From positions 1 through 49,859 of the forward strand of contig JAVBXM010000025.1 of the NCBI GenBank assembly GCA_030824585.1: 49,859 nucleotides of DNA. Reading direction: 5' to 3'. This document shows, piece by piece, positions 23,741-31,181 of this stretch. The DNA comes from Phaeospirillum sp. (GTDB lineage: Bacteria > Pseudomonadota > Alphaproteobacteria > Rhodospirillales > Magnetospirillaceae). A program made the position numbers and the translations under genes. Below the pieces are notes generated by a model. It searched no databases, was not told the DNA's origin, and saw nothing but the letters and a program-made list of their open reading frames with translations. Within the stretch, counting starts at the first letter, position 1; every line of letters starts with the position of its first letter.

Positions 23741-23757
23741 TCTACTATTTTTATAGA
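23741..23757. promoter_or_regulatory. Sulfur-block operator, site e
   Basis: TCTACTATTTTTATAGA, 95 bases before the first gene of the sulfur-oxidation operon. It shares its first 11 bases with site a and has the same N9 spacing. Preceded by GTCAACACTCTTTTATCTA, nearly the same as at site d. Confidence 0.65.
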
Positions 23758-23852
23758 CATATGCCGGTGACGAGGCTATACGGATTCGGCGGCGGCGGCC
23801 GGAGGTTGAATGACCCCGCCCCCGCCGGACACGCAAAGGGGGGGGGGTACGC

Positions 23853-25055
23853 ATGCCTTTTGTTCGCACGACATTCGGGGCGGTTTTCGCCTTGGGACTG
23901 GCGGTTGGCGCCGCCCTTCCCGCCCACGCCGACTATGACCGCAAGAAGCTGGACGGCATCGCCGAGACGGCGGTCAAGTCGCTTTCCAGCCCCGACCAGG
24001 CCAAGGAATTCGCCACCCTGGTGACGCCGGAAACACTGGCGATCTGGGTGCATTGGCTGTCCGACAAGGACACCATCGCCGGCCTGCTGACCCAGGCCGA
24101 TCCCGCCAATCTGACCCGCTGGGTCCAGGTGATGACCAACCCGGCGCTGGTGTCCAACGTGCTGGCCGCCGCCGACCCCAAGCTGGCGCAGGAATGGATC
24201 GCCGGCCTTTCCGACCCGCGCCTGCTCGACGCCGTCATCGCCCTGGGCGATCGCAAGGTTCTGGACCGCTGGATCAAGGTCTTCACCAGTCCCCAGTTGA
24301 TCGACCAGTTGGTCAAGCTGGGCGATCCGGCCCTGACCGGCCAATGGGTCGCGCTGCTGTCCAACCCAAAGCTGGTGGACGTCATCGTCGCCTGGGGCGA
24401 TCCCAAATACTTCAATGCCCTGCTCCTGACCCTGTCGGACCCCAAGCTGATCGAGCCGTTCGCCGGCTCCGCCCAGGGCGAGCAATGGGGCGGCTGGCTG
24501 CGTACGGTGACCGACCCGCGCCTGTTCCAGACCTTCGCCAAATTCGCCGACGACAAGGCCATCGCGGCTTATGCCCGCGCCTTCGCCGATCCGCGCGTGG
24601 TCGACGCCACCCTGCGGCTGATCGAGCCCAAGCAGTTGGAGGCCTGGCTGCGCATCGCCACCGACCCCAAGCTGGTCAAATCGGCGCTGAAGCTGAACGA
24701 CCCCAAGCTGTTCAGCGGCTGGATCACCGCGCTGACCAGCCCGCGCAGCATCGAGACCATCACCCGTTTCAGCGACCCCAAGCTGGTGAACCAGTGGCTG
24801 CTGGCGCTCACCGACCGCAAGCTGATCGACAGCGCGCTGGGCTATGGCAACCCCGCCTATCTCACCCCCTATCTCGACGCCCTGACCGAGCCGCGCGTTC
24901 TGGACGCCCTGCTGCTGTCGGCCGATCCGCAATACCTGGACGCCACCCTGCGCGCCGCCGCCACCGCCTTGCGGGCTGGACGCGACGGTGCCGCCGCGGT
25001 CAGCAAGGAGTCTGGCAACAAGGCATCGGGCGCCAAGCCCGGGAAGGAGAAGTGA
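23853..25055 (+). CDS. Periplasmic solenoid protein built of about twelve 25-residue W-DP repeats
   Basis: Exported protein of 400 residues: a Sec signal peptide (about 1-26, cleavage after AHA), then about twelve tandem 25-residue units from near residue 68 to 370. The unit pattern is W-h-x-x-L-S/T-D-P-x-L-h-D-x-h-h-x-h-x-D-P-K-x-h-x-x (examples WIAGLSDPRLLDAVI, WLRIATDPKLVKSAL). The Trp is sometimes Tyr or Leu. The composition predicts two short helices per unit, hence an alpha solenoid suited to protein binding. The tail is Lys/Gly/Ser-rich and disordered. I do not recognise the family. It leads the operon with DUF302, a second repeat protein, SoxYZ and FccAB, so a scaffold or chaperone role for periplasmic sulfur carriers is an inference. 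Confidence 0.75.
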   Translation: MPFVRTTFGAVFALGLAVGAALPAHADYDRKKLDGIAETAVKSLSSPDQAKEFATLVTPETLAIWVHWLSDKDTIAGLLTQADPANLTRWVQVMTNPALVSNVLAAADPKLAQEWIAGLSDPRLLDAVIALGDRKVLDRWIKVFTSPQLIDQLVKLGDPALTGQWVALLSNPKLVDVIVAWGDPKYFNALLLTLSDPKLIEPFAGSAQGEQWGGWLRTVTDPRLFQTFAKFADDKAIAAYARAFADPRVVDATLRLIEPKQLEAWLRIATDPKLVKSALKLNDPKLFSGWITALTSPRSIETITRFSDPKLVNQWLLALTDRKLIDSALGYGNPAYLTPYLDALTEPRVLDALLLSADPQYLDATLRAAATALRAGRDGAAAVSKESGNKASGAKPGKEK

Positions 25056-25056
25056 C

Positions 25057-25710
25057 ATGCGAGCGTTAAAGATCCTTCCCGTCATCGCCGCCCTGGTCTT
25101 GGGGCTGGCTTCGGCCCAGGCGGCCGATAGCAAGGACCCGGTGCCGGAAAAGCTGACCTTTCCCTCGGCATCGAAGAAAGCCCACCGCCCCAATACGGTG
25201 CTGGACCCCATCTCGCCCGAGGCGCGCAGCAAGTTCGCCCAAAGCACCTTCGCCGCCACGCCGCTCAGCCTGCGCGACCTCATCAACCTGCTGACCTACA
25301 AGGTGCGGGTGAAGGACGGCGTCACCTATGACGACGTGGTCTCGTCCATGAAGGCCAGGGCCAACAAGCTGAATTTCAAATTCGTCGGCTCCAACGCCAT
25401 CTACAAGGACGTCTCCGCCCTGTCGGGCGAAACGGCCCGCAAGGTCGAGGTGTTCAATTTCTGCGACGCCCAGGTGGCGCGCGAACTGCTCGACTACAGC
25501 CTGGAATTCGTCGTCTTCCTGCCCTGCCGCATCGCCGCGGTCGAAGATACCGACGGCAAGCTGTGGCTGATGACCTTGGACTGGAACGTCAACTGGCTCG
25601 ACACCTCGCCCAATCCCGACCGCCTGCCCGACAGCCTGCGCAATGCCGCCGGCAAACTGCGCGAAGGCCTGGTGGAGATCATCCGGGCCGGCGCCGAAGG
25701 CGAACTCTGA
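25057..25710 (+). CDS. Exported DUF302-domain protein
   Basis: Periplasmic protein of 217 residues with a Sec signal peptide (cleavage after AQA near 22). A DUF302-like domain occupies about residues 85-180: TYDDVVSSMKARANKLNFKF, then VEVFNFCDAQVARELLDYSL, and the end FVVFLPCRIAAVEDTDGKLW. DUF302 proteins often sit beside sulfur-oxidation genes, but their function is not established. Two cysteines (in NFCDA and LPCRI) could form a disulfide or a thiol site. The ATG at 25057 lies one base after the preceding stop, with RBS GGGAAGGAGAAG; the frame is open further upstream but without signal peptide logic. It sits between the two repeat proteins. Confidence 0.8.
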   Translation: MRALKILPVIAALVLGLASAQAADSKDPVPEKLTFPSASKKAHRPNTVLDPISPEARSKFAQSTFAATPLSLRDLINLLTYKVRVKDGVTYDDVVSSMKARANKLNFKFVGSNAIYKDVSALSGETARKVEVFNFCDAQVARELLDYSLEFVVFLPCRIAAVEDTDGKLWLMTLDWNVNWLDTSPNPDRLPDSLRNAAGKLREGLVEIIRAGAEGEL

Positions 25711-25722
25711 GGGGGGAAGACC

Positions 25723-26679
25723 ATGCTGAGAAAAATCCTGACCGCCGCGGCCGTCAGCGCCGTCCTGAGCGTCGGTGCCGCCCAGGCCGCCGAGCATCCG
25801 CTGGACGTTACCGCCCTCAACCGCATCGTGACCGAGCTTTCGGCCGGCGGCACCACCATCGACCGCAAGCAGATCGAGGAATGGACCGCCGCCCTGGTCT
25901 CGCCCGCCGCGCTGAAGTCGGTGGTGGAAAGCAACGACGGCACCTATGTGGAAGCCTGGCTGCGCGCCGCCTCCGACCCCAAGGTGATCGACGCCGCCCT
26001 GCGCGCCGCCGACCCCAAGCTGCTGGACCACTGGCTGAAAAGCGTCACCGATCCCCGCCTGGTGGCATCGCTTACCCGGCACGCCGACGCCAAGGTCATC
26101 GCCGCCTGGCTGGACGGCGCCTTTTATGCGCCGCTGATCGACCAACTGGCCGGCGCCCAGCCCGGCGGCGACCGATTCAAGTCGTATGCCGACGCCCTGG
26201 TCAGCCCGGCGGCGGTCAATCTGGGCCTCAAGCTCTCTGACCCGGTGGTGGTGGAAAAATGGGTCCGCGCCGTCACCGATCCGCGCTTCGTCACCGCCGT
26301 GGCGGCCTCGGGCCAGCCCAAGCTGATCAACGCCTGGATCAAGGCGCTGAGCAGCGACAAGACCATCGCCGCCGCCACCGCCCTGACCCAGCCCGCCGCC
26401 ATCCAGCAATGGCTGCTGGCCCTGACGGTGGTGACCCAGGACCAGAACCTTCTGAAATACCTCGACCCCGCGACGCAAAGCGCCTGGGCCGCCTCGCTGG
26501 CCAATCCCAAGGTCATCGAAAGCCTGACCAAGCTGGGCGACGCCCGGATCTCCGGCCGCTGGGTCCAGGCGCTGTCCGATCCCCAGGTGGTCACCGCCCT
26601 GGTCGCCAGCGTCAAGCCCGAGGTGCTGATTTCCTTCATCCGCGCCCTGGCCGCCGTCAAGGAAGGGGCCAAGCCGTGA
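25723..26679 (+). CDS. Second periplasmic W-DP repeat solenoid protein
   Basis: Exported protein of 318 residues: signal peptide MLRKILTAAAVSAVLSVGAA (cleavage after AQA), then about ten 25-residue units of the same kind as the protein at 23853 (WLRAASDPKVIDAAL, WLKSVTDPRLVASLT, WVRAVTDPRFVTAVA, WVQALSDPQVVTALV). The copies are more diverged and the unit near residues 125-145 is irregular. The shared period and motif show the two proteins are paralogues, one probably arising from the other with repeat loss or gain. The stop overlaps the SoxY GTG start, so its synthesis is coupled to the sulfur carrier. Function unknown. Confidence 0.75.
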   Translation: MLRKILTAAAVSAVLSVGAAQAAEHPLDVTALNRIVTELSAGGTTIDRKQIEEWTAALVSPAALKSVVESNDGTYVEAWLRAASDPKVIDAALRAADPKLLDHWLKSVTDPRLVASLTRHADAKVIAAWLDGAFYAPLIDQLAGAQPGGDRFKSYADALVSPAAVNLGLKLSDPVVVEKWVRAVTDPRFVTAVAASGQPKLINAWIKALSSDKTIAAATALTQPAAIQQWLLALTVVTQDQNLLKYLDPATQSAWAASLANPKVIESLTKLGDARISGRWVQALSDPQVVTALVASVKPEVLISFIRALAAVKEGAKP

Positions 26680-27128
26680 CACTGGCCCGCCGCCGGTTCC
26701 TGCGGGCGGTCCTGGCGCTGGCGCTGGCCGGCGTCACCCGCTCCGCCTGGGCCACCGCCGAGCGCGCCGTCAACGCCTTCAACGGCCGCAGCGTCGAGTC
26801 CGCCCTGGGGGCCCTCGACCTGCCGGCCGCCGAGGACAGCGCCTTGATCGACATCGACGCACCCGATGTCGCCGAGAACGGCGCCAACGTGCTGATCGAG
26901 ATCACCGTGCGCATTCCCAGTGTCGAGCGGGTCCTGGTGCTGGGGGAGCGCAACGTCTTTCCGCTGCTGGCCGATACGCGCTTCGGCCCCGGCGTGGTGC
27001 CGTGGTTCGAACTGAAGGTGAAGCTGGGCGAAACCTCGCATGTGCGGGTCTTCGCCCTGGCCGATGGCCGCCTGTACACCGCGTCGCGGAAGGTACGGGT
27101 GATCGTCGGCGGCTGCCTGCCGGGCTGA
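26676..27128 (+). CDS. soxY: Sulfur carrier protein SoxY
   Basis: Periplasmic sulfur-oxidation carrier of 150 residues. The N-terminus is a Tat signal (LARRRFLRAVLALALAG), as expected for SoxY, which is exported folded with SoxZ. The body DIDAPDVAENGANVLIEITV, then VPWFELKVKLGETSHVRVFA, is the SoxY Ig-like fold. The sulfur-binding cysteine sits at the extreme C-terminus in GGC147LPG; most SoxY proteins end GGCGG, so the last residues are a variant, but the cysteine that carries sulfur intermediates is kept. It starts with GTG overlapping the previous stop and is followed by soxZ. No soxA, soxX, soxB or soxCD lies in the window. Confidence 0.88.
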   Translation: MTLARRRFLRAVLALALAGVTRSAWATAERAVNAFNGRSVESALGALDLPAAEDSALIDIDAPDVAENGANVLIEITVRIPSVERVLVLGERNVFPLLADTRFGPGVVPWFELKVKLGETSHVRVFALADGRLYTASRKVRVIVGGCLPG

Positions 27129-27143
27129 GGGAGGACAACAGCC

Positions 27144-27458
27144 GTGGCCGACAACACTTTCCGCCTACAGGCCAAGCGCATCGGGGACGGCATCGTTCAG
27201 GTCAAGGCCTTGATCCGCCACCCCAACCACAACGGCCTGGGCCGCACCGCCGAGGGCGAGCCCATCGCCCCCCATCACCTGACCGAGGTGACGGTGGCGG
27301 TCAACGATCAGCCGCTGCTGACCGTCCACACCGGATCGGGCATCGCCGCCAATCCGCTGCTGGGCTGGAAAATCAACGCAGGCGAGGGGAACCGCGTCTC
27401 CGTCGCGTGGACCGACAATCTTGATGAAAGCGGGCGCGCCGAAGTCACGGTGGCTTGA
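27144..27458 (+). CDS. soxZ: Sulfur carrier partner SoxZ
   Basis: SoxZ of 104 residues, the partner that holds SoxY and helps present its cysteine arm. The family start (RLQAKRIGDGIVQVKALIRH) and PHHLTEVTVAVNDQPLLTVH are clear, followed by NPLLGWKINAGEGNRVSVAW. No signal peptide, as expected because it is carried out with SoxY through Tat. GTG start with RBS GGGAGGAC. Length is normal. Confidence 0.92.
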   Translation: MADNTFRLQAKRIGDGIVQVKALIRHPNHNGLGRTAEGEPIAPHHLTEVTVAVNDQPLLTVHTGSGIAANPLLGWKINAGEGNRVSVAWTDNLDESGRAEVTVA

Positions 27459-27484
27459 AGCGCGCCAGACCAAAGGAGGAGCCA

Positions 27485-27796
27485 TTGTACAAGTCGCTTC
27501 CCATCGCCATCGGACTGCTGCTGGCAGCACCGGCCATGGCCGCCGATCACCCCGCCGCCGCGTCGGGGTCCACCACCCTGCTGGCCAGCAACTGCTTCAA
27601 TTGCCACGGCACCGACGGCAGGACCACCCACGCCATTCCCCCGCTGGCCGGTGTGGCCAAGCCCCATCTGATCACCCTGCTGAAGGAGTACAAGGAGGGC
27701 AAGCGCGAGGCGACAATCATGCACCAGCTCGCCAAGGGCTATACCGACGAGGAGATCGACGGTATCGCCGATTATTTTTCCAAGCAGAAGCGCTGA
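27485..27796 (+). CDS. fccA: Monohaem class I cytochrome c, probable FccA-type electron acceptor of FccB
   Basis: Periplasmic cytochrome c of 103 residues: signal peptide to about residue 20 (MYKSLPIAIGLLLAAPAMAA), haem site C37-F-N-C40-H41, and a likely axial methionine M79 in REATIMHQLAKGYT. A TTG at 27485 is used as start because AAAGGAGGA lies 4 bases upstream; an in-frame TTG at 27455 would overlap soxZ and adds residues before the signal peptide. It lies 13 bases before fccB, so the natural reading is the small subunit of flavocytochrome c sulfide dehydrogenase, passing electrons from sulfide to the respiratory or photosynthetic chain. Confidence 0.85.
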   Translation: MYKSLPIAIGLLLAAPAMAADHPAAASGSTTLLASNCFNCHGTDGRTTHAIPPLAGVAKPHLITLLKEYKEGKREATIMHQLAKGYTDEEIDGIADYFSKQKR

Positions 27797-27809
27797 CGGA
27801 GGCATCATC

Positions 27810-29099
27810 ATGAGCCTGTTCGATCCCACCCGCCGCCAACTCCTGGGGGGCGCCGCCGCCGGCCTGGGTCTCGGCCTGTTGCCGTCCCTGTCCTTCGCCG
27901 CCGCCAAGTCCAAGCCCATCGGCCGCGTCGTCGTGGTCGGCGGCGGCTTTGGCGGCGCCACCGCCGCCAAGTACCTGCGCAAGCTGTCGGGCGGCACCAT
28001 CGAGGTCACCCTGATCGAGCGCCGCAAGGAGTTCATCTCGTGCCCGACCTCCAACGAGGTCATCGCCGGCTTGCGCGATTACAAGAGCATCGTGCACGGC
28101 TATGAGGGCCTGAGGAAAAATTGGGGCGTCAAGGTGGTGCATGCCGCCGTGATTGGCCTGGACGCCGAAAAGCGCCGGGTCCGCACCGATACCGCCGGCG
28201 AGTTCGCCTATGACAAGCTGATCCTGTCGCCCGGCATCGATCTGGATTTCGAGAAGGTCGCGGGCTACGATTCCAAGGCCCAGGACACCATCCTGCATGC
28301 CTGGAAGGCCGGATCGCAGACCCTGGCGCTGCGCAAGCAACTGGCGGATCTGCGCGACGGCGGCGTCTATGCCCTGACCATCCCCAAGGCGCCCTATCGC
28401 TGCCCGCCCGGCCCCTACGAGCGGGTCAGCCTGATCGCCCATTACCTCAAGACCCATAAGCCCAAGTCCAAGGTGCTGGTGCTTGACGCCAACGAGAAGG
28501 TGCAGTCCAAGGAAAAACTGTTCACCGGCGTGTGGGCCAAGGACTATGCCGGCATCCTGGAATACCGCCCCAACTGGAACGCGGTGGCCGTGGATGGCGC
28601 CAACAAGACGGTGACCAGCGAACTGGGCGACAAGGTAACGGCCGATGTGCTCAACATACTGCCGCCCCAGCGCGCCGCCGACATCGCCCATATCATCGGC
28701 GTGGTCAACGTCAATGGCCGCTGGTCGGATGTGGACTGGACCACTTTGGCCTCCACCGCGGTCCCCAACGTCCATGTCATCGGCGATGCGCTGCAGGCGG
28801 CGCCCTTGATGCCCAAGTCGGGCCATATGGCCAACCAGCACGGCAAGCTGGCGGCGGCGGCCATCGTCGATCTGCTGTCGGGGCGCATCCCGCAGCCCGG
28901 CGTCATCGCCAATACCTGCTATTCCCATGTGGACGGCGCCCGCGCCATCCATGTGGACTCGGTGCACCGCTATGACGCGGAGAAAAAGACCTTGCTGGTG
29001 GTCCCCGGTTCGGGCGGCGTGTCCAAGGAGCCGTCCGAGGCCGAGGGCATCTATGCCCGCGCCTGGGCCGACACCATCTGGGCCGACACGCTGGTCTGA
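27810..29099 (+). CDS. fccB: Flavocytochrome c sulfide dehydrogenase flavoprotein subunit FccB
   Basis: Periplasmic flavoprotein of 429 residues that oxidises sulfide to sulfur or polysulfide. A Tat signal (TRRQLLGGAAAGLGLGL) precedes the FAD-binding VVVGGGFGGATAAKYLRKLS. All three functional cysteines expected from Allochromatium FCSD are present: C78 (FISCPTSNE, the FAD-attachment position), C198 (YRCPPGPYER) and C370 (IANTCYSHVD), the last two forming the redox disulfide. The C-terminal FCSD domain is complete. Together with the cytochrome and SoxYZ upstream it gives a sulfide/thiosulfate oxidation module. RBS ACGGAGG. Confidence 0.93.
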   Translation: MSLFDPTRRQLLGGAAAGLGLGLLPSLSFAAAKSKPIGRVVVVGGGFGGATAAKYLRKLSGGTIEVTLIERRKEFISCPTSNEVIAGLRDYKSIVHGYEGLRKNWGVKVVHAAVIGLDAEKRRVRTDTAGEFAYDKLILSPGIDLDFEKVAGYDSKAQDTILHAWKAGSQTLALRKQLADLRDGGVYALTIPKAPYRCPPGPYERVSLIAHYLKTHKPKSKVLVLDANEKVQSKEKLFTGVWAKDYAGILEYRPNWNAVAVDGANKTVTSELGDKVTADVLNILPPQRAADIAHIIGVVNVNGRWSDVDWTTLASTAVPNVHVIGDALQAAPLMPKSGHMANQHGKLAAAAIVDLLSGRIPQPGVIANTCYSHVDGARAIHVDSVHRYDAEKKTLLVVPGSGGVSKEPSEAEGIYARAWADTIWADTLV

Positions 29100-29109
29100 T
29101 TGCGGCAAA

Positions 29110-29133
29110 GGGGCGGGATCGCGGTCCCGCCCC
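29110..29133 (+). terminator. Intercistronic hairpin between fccB and yeeE
   Basis: GGGGCGGGA (29110-29118) pairs perfectly with 29125-29133 around a 6-base loop, between fccB and the YeeE-type gene. There is no long U-tract, so partial termination or mRNA end protection is more likely than full termination. Confidence 0.5.
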
Positions 29134-29148
29134 CTCTTCGGGGGAACC

Positions 29149-29574
29149 ATGGAGATCGACTGGTCCAACTTCACGCCATTCCAGGCCCTGGCGGGCGGCG
29201 GCCTGATCGGCGCGGGCGCCGGCCTGTTGCTGCTGGCCAACGGCCATATCGCGGGCATCAGCGGCATCCTGGCCCATGGCCTGGACCGCAGCCTGTGGCG
29301 CGCCGCCTTCATCCTTGGGCTGATCCTGCCCGCCGCGCTGTTGACCCTGGCGGGACAGGCCGGAGGATTCTCACCCCGGCTCGCGCTGGATGGCCCGGCC
29401 GACTGGCTGCGCCTTGGCACCGCCGGCCTGCTGGTCGGTATCGGCACCCGCCTGGCCAACGGGTGCACCAGCGGCCACGGCATTTGCGGCCTGGCCCGGC
29501 TGTCGCCCCGCTCCCTGGTGGCCGTGCCGGTCTTCATGCTGGCCGCCATGGCGGTGGTGGCGGTGAAGCCGTGA
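29149..29574 (+). CDS. YeeE/YedE-type sulfur transport half-protein, first
   Basis: Membrane protein of 141 residues with about four hydrophobic segments and the family motif [20 protein letters not shown] near residues 104-123, whose cysteine lies in the pore of the YeeE/TsuA thiosulfate channel. This is half the length of E. coli YeeE. The second half-protein follows with a GTGA overlap, so the two likely assemble as the two-piece PmpA/PmpB type. RBS GGGGGAAC before the ATG. Probably moves thiosulfate or another reduced sulfur species across the inner membrane. Confidence 0.87.
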   Translation: MEIDWSNFTPFQALAGGGLIGAGAGLLLLANGHIAGISGILAHGLDRSLWRAAFILGLILPAALLTLAGQAGGFSPRLALDGPADWLRLGTAGLLVGIGTRLANGCTSGHGICGLARLSPRSLVAVPVFMLAAMAVVAVKP

Positions 29575-29972
29575 CCTCCCTCCGCCTCCTTGCCACCGCC
29601 TTCGCCGCCGGATCGCTGTTCGGCCTGGGGCTGATCATCAGCGGCATGAGCCGCCCGGAGAAGGTGATCGGCTTCCTGGATATCGGCCGGCATTGGGACC
29701 CGTCCCTGGGGCTGGTCATGGCCGCCGCCCTGGCCGTCGCCGCTCCGGCCTTCGCCTGGGCCCGCCGTCGGGGCCGCACCCTGGACATCCCGGCCAACCG
29801 CACCGTCGACCGCAAGCTGGTGGCCGGCAGCGTCCTGTTCGGCCTGGGCTGGGGGCTGATCGGCCTGTGCCCCGGTCCCGCCCTGGTCAGCCTGGGATTT
29901 GCCTCGCTTCCTGGCGCCATTTTCGTTGCCGCGATGATCTTCGGACAGAAAATCGGCGCGAGGTATCCGTAG
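29571..29972 (+). CDS. YeeE/YedE-type sulfur transport half-protein, second
   Basis: Membrane protein of 133 residues with about four hydrophobic segments: GSLFGLGLIISGMSRPEKVI and GLGWGLIGLCPGPALVSLG carry the family G-x-x-x-S-G-M and G-L-C-P-G-P motifs, including the conserved cysteine. GTG start overlapping the preceding TGA. As in other two-piece YeeE/YedE systems, each subunit supplies one half of the pore. It is the last gene of the sulfur-oxidation operon. Confidence 0.87.
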   Translation: MTSLRLLATAFAAGSLFGLGLIISGMSRPEKVIGFLDIGRHWDPSLGLVMAAALAVAAPAFAWARRRGRTLDIPANRTVDRKLVAGSVLFGLGWGLIGLCPGPALVSLGFASLPGAIFVAAMIFGQKIGARYP

Positions 29973-30181
29973 CAAGGCGAGGAAAGCCCCACCACAGCCG
30001 CAGCGTCGATTCCTCGGGAAGCGGCGGCATTGGTGCGGCGGCGAATGGCGTTGCGCCAAATCCGCCACAAAACCATCACTCTATAGGCTTAATAGGTTTA
30101 TTATTGACGCGCTATCCGATCGCATCGTAGTGTTATTTCACTAGATACTACCGCAATAACCTGTTGTTTGAGGGGCGCTCG
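29973..30181 (+). promoter_or_regulatory. Leader of importer iv with weak operator-like sequences
   Basis: A 209-base gap whose right half is AT-rich. TCTA-N9-TAGG at 30080-30096 is one base off the sulfur-block operator pattern. A separate inverted repeat TAGTG-N6-CACTA lies at 30128-30143, followed by CTAGATACTA. These may be a diverged operator for the importer at 30182, but the match is clearly weaker than at the other sites. The left half holds nothing I can support. Confidence 0.3.
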
Positions 30182-31171
30182 ATGCTTTTTTCCACGCTTT
30201 GGACCCGTACCCTTCGCGCCAGCCTGGCGGCAGTGGCCGCGCTCAGCCTGTCCGGGGCGGCGATGGCCGCCGATAAGGTCGAAGAGATCAAGATCGACTA
30301 TGCCTATTACAACCCGGTCAGCCTGGTGCTGAAGGACAAGGGCTGGCTCGAGCAGGAATTGGCCAAGGACGGCATCAAGGTCCGCTGGGTGCTGTCGCTG
30401 GGCTCCAACAAGGCCCTGGAATTCCTCAACGCCAAAAGCCTGGATTTCGGCTCGTCGGCCGGTGCCGCCGCTTTGCTGGCCCGCATCAACGGCAATCCGG
30501 TGAAGTCCGTCTATGTCTATTCCAAGCCGGAATGGACCGCCCTGGTGACGGCCAAGGATTCCTCCATCCAGAAGGTCACCGACCTCAAGGGCAAGCGCGT
30601 CGCCGCCACCCGCGGCACCGATCCCCACATCTTCCTGACCCGCACCCTGGCGGAAAACGGCCTGACCGAGAAGGACGTCAAGATCGTCCTGCTGCAGCAT
30701 CAGGACGGCCGTCTGGCCCTGGCCAAGGGCGATGTCGACGCCTGGGCCGGCCTCGATCCGCTGATGGCCCAGGCCGAGCTGGACGACGGCGCCCGCATCT
30801 TCTACCGCAATGCCGACATCAACACCTGGGGCGTCTTGAACACCCGCGAGGACTTCATTGCCAACCATCCGGAACTGGTTTCCAGGGTGCTGGCGGTCTA
30901 CGAGAAGGCCCGGGCCTTCGCCATCGCCAACCCGGCCGAGCTGAAGAAGACCATCGTCGAGCAGGCCAAGCTCAACGACGCCGTCGCCGCCCGCCAGTTG
31001 GAGCGCACCGATCTGTCCACCGCCGCCATCGGCGAGCGTCAGAAGAAGACCATCGAGGGCGCCGGCCTCGCCCTGCAGCAGGCGGGAGTCATCCCCGCCG
31101 ACGTGAATGTTCCCTCGGTTGCCGCCGCCCTGGTAGACTCGTCCTTCGTCACCAAGCTGGGCGTCAAGTGA
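30182..31171 (+). CDS. ssuA: Sulfonate-type ABC periplasmic binding protein (SsuA class), importer iv
   Basis: Periplasmic binding protein of 329 residues: signal peptide to about residue 29 (cleavage after AMA), then EEIKIDYAYYNPVSLVLKDK and GIKVRWVLSLGSNKALEFLN, the SsuA-type opening; the end QAGVIPADVNVPSVAAALVD is also typical of aliphatic-sulfonate binding proteins. The ATG at 30182 is favoured by GAGGGG seven bases upstream; an in-frame TTG at 30164 would lengthen the signal peptide. First gene of a unit with permease, ATPase, acyl-CoA synthetase, OsmC and a PLP enzyme. Confidence 0.87.
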   Translation: MLFSTLWTRTLRASLAAVAALSLSGAAMAADKVEEIKIDYAYYNPVSLVLKDKGWLEQELAKDGIKVRWVLSLGSNKALEFLNAKSLDFGSSAGAAALLARINGNPVKSVYVYSKPEWTALVTAKDSSIQKVTDLKGKRVAATRGTDPHIFLTRTLAENGLTEKDVKIVLLQHQDGRLALAKGDVDAWAGLDPLMAQAELDDGARIFYRNADINTWGVLNTREDFIANHPELVSRVLAVYEKARAFAIANPAELKKTIVEQAKLNDAVAARQLERTDLSTAAIGERQKKTIEGAGLALQQAGVIPADVNVPSVAAALVDSSFVTKLGVK

Positions 31172-31181
31172 GGTCGTCACC

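Noticed and set aside
23853-26679. The repeat proteins as a DNA-level tandem repeat or CRISPR-like array
   Set aside because: The periodicity is at protein level (25 residues); the DNA units are too diverged to be a nucleotide repeat.
30128-30143. TAGTG-N6-CACTA as a full member of the sulfur-block operator set
   Set aside because: The half-sites are different from TCTA/TAGA; only a weak TCTA-N9-TAGG nearby resembles the set, so importer iv was not counted among the six sites.
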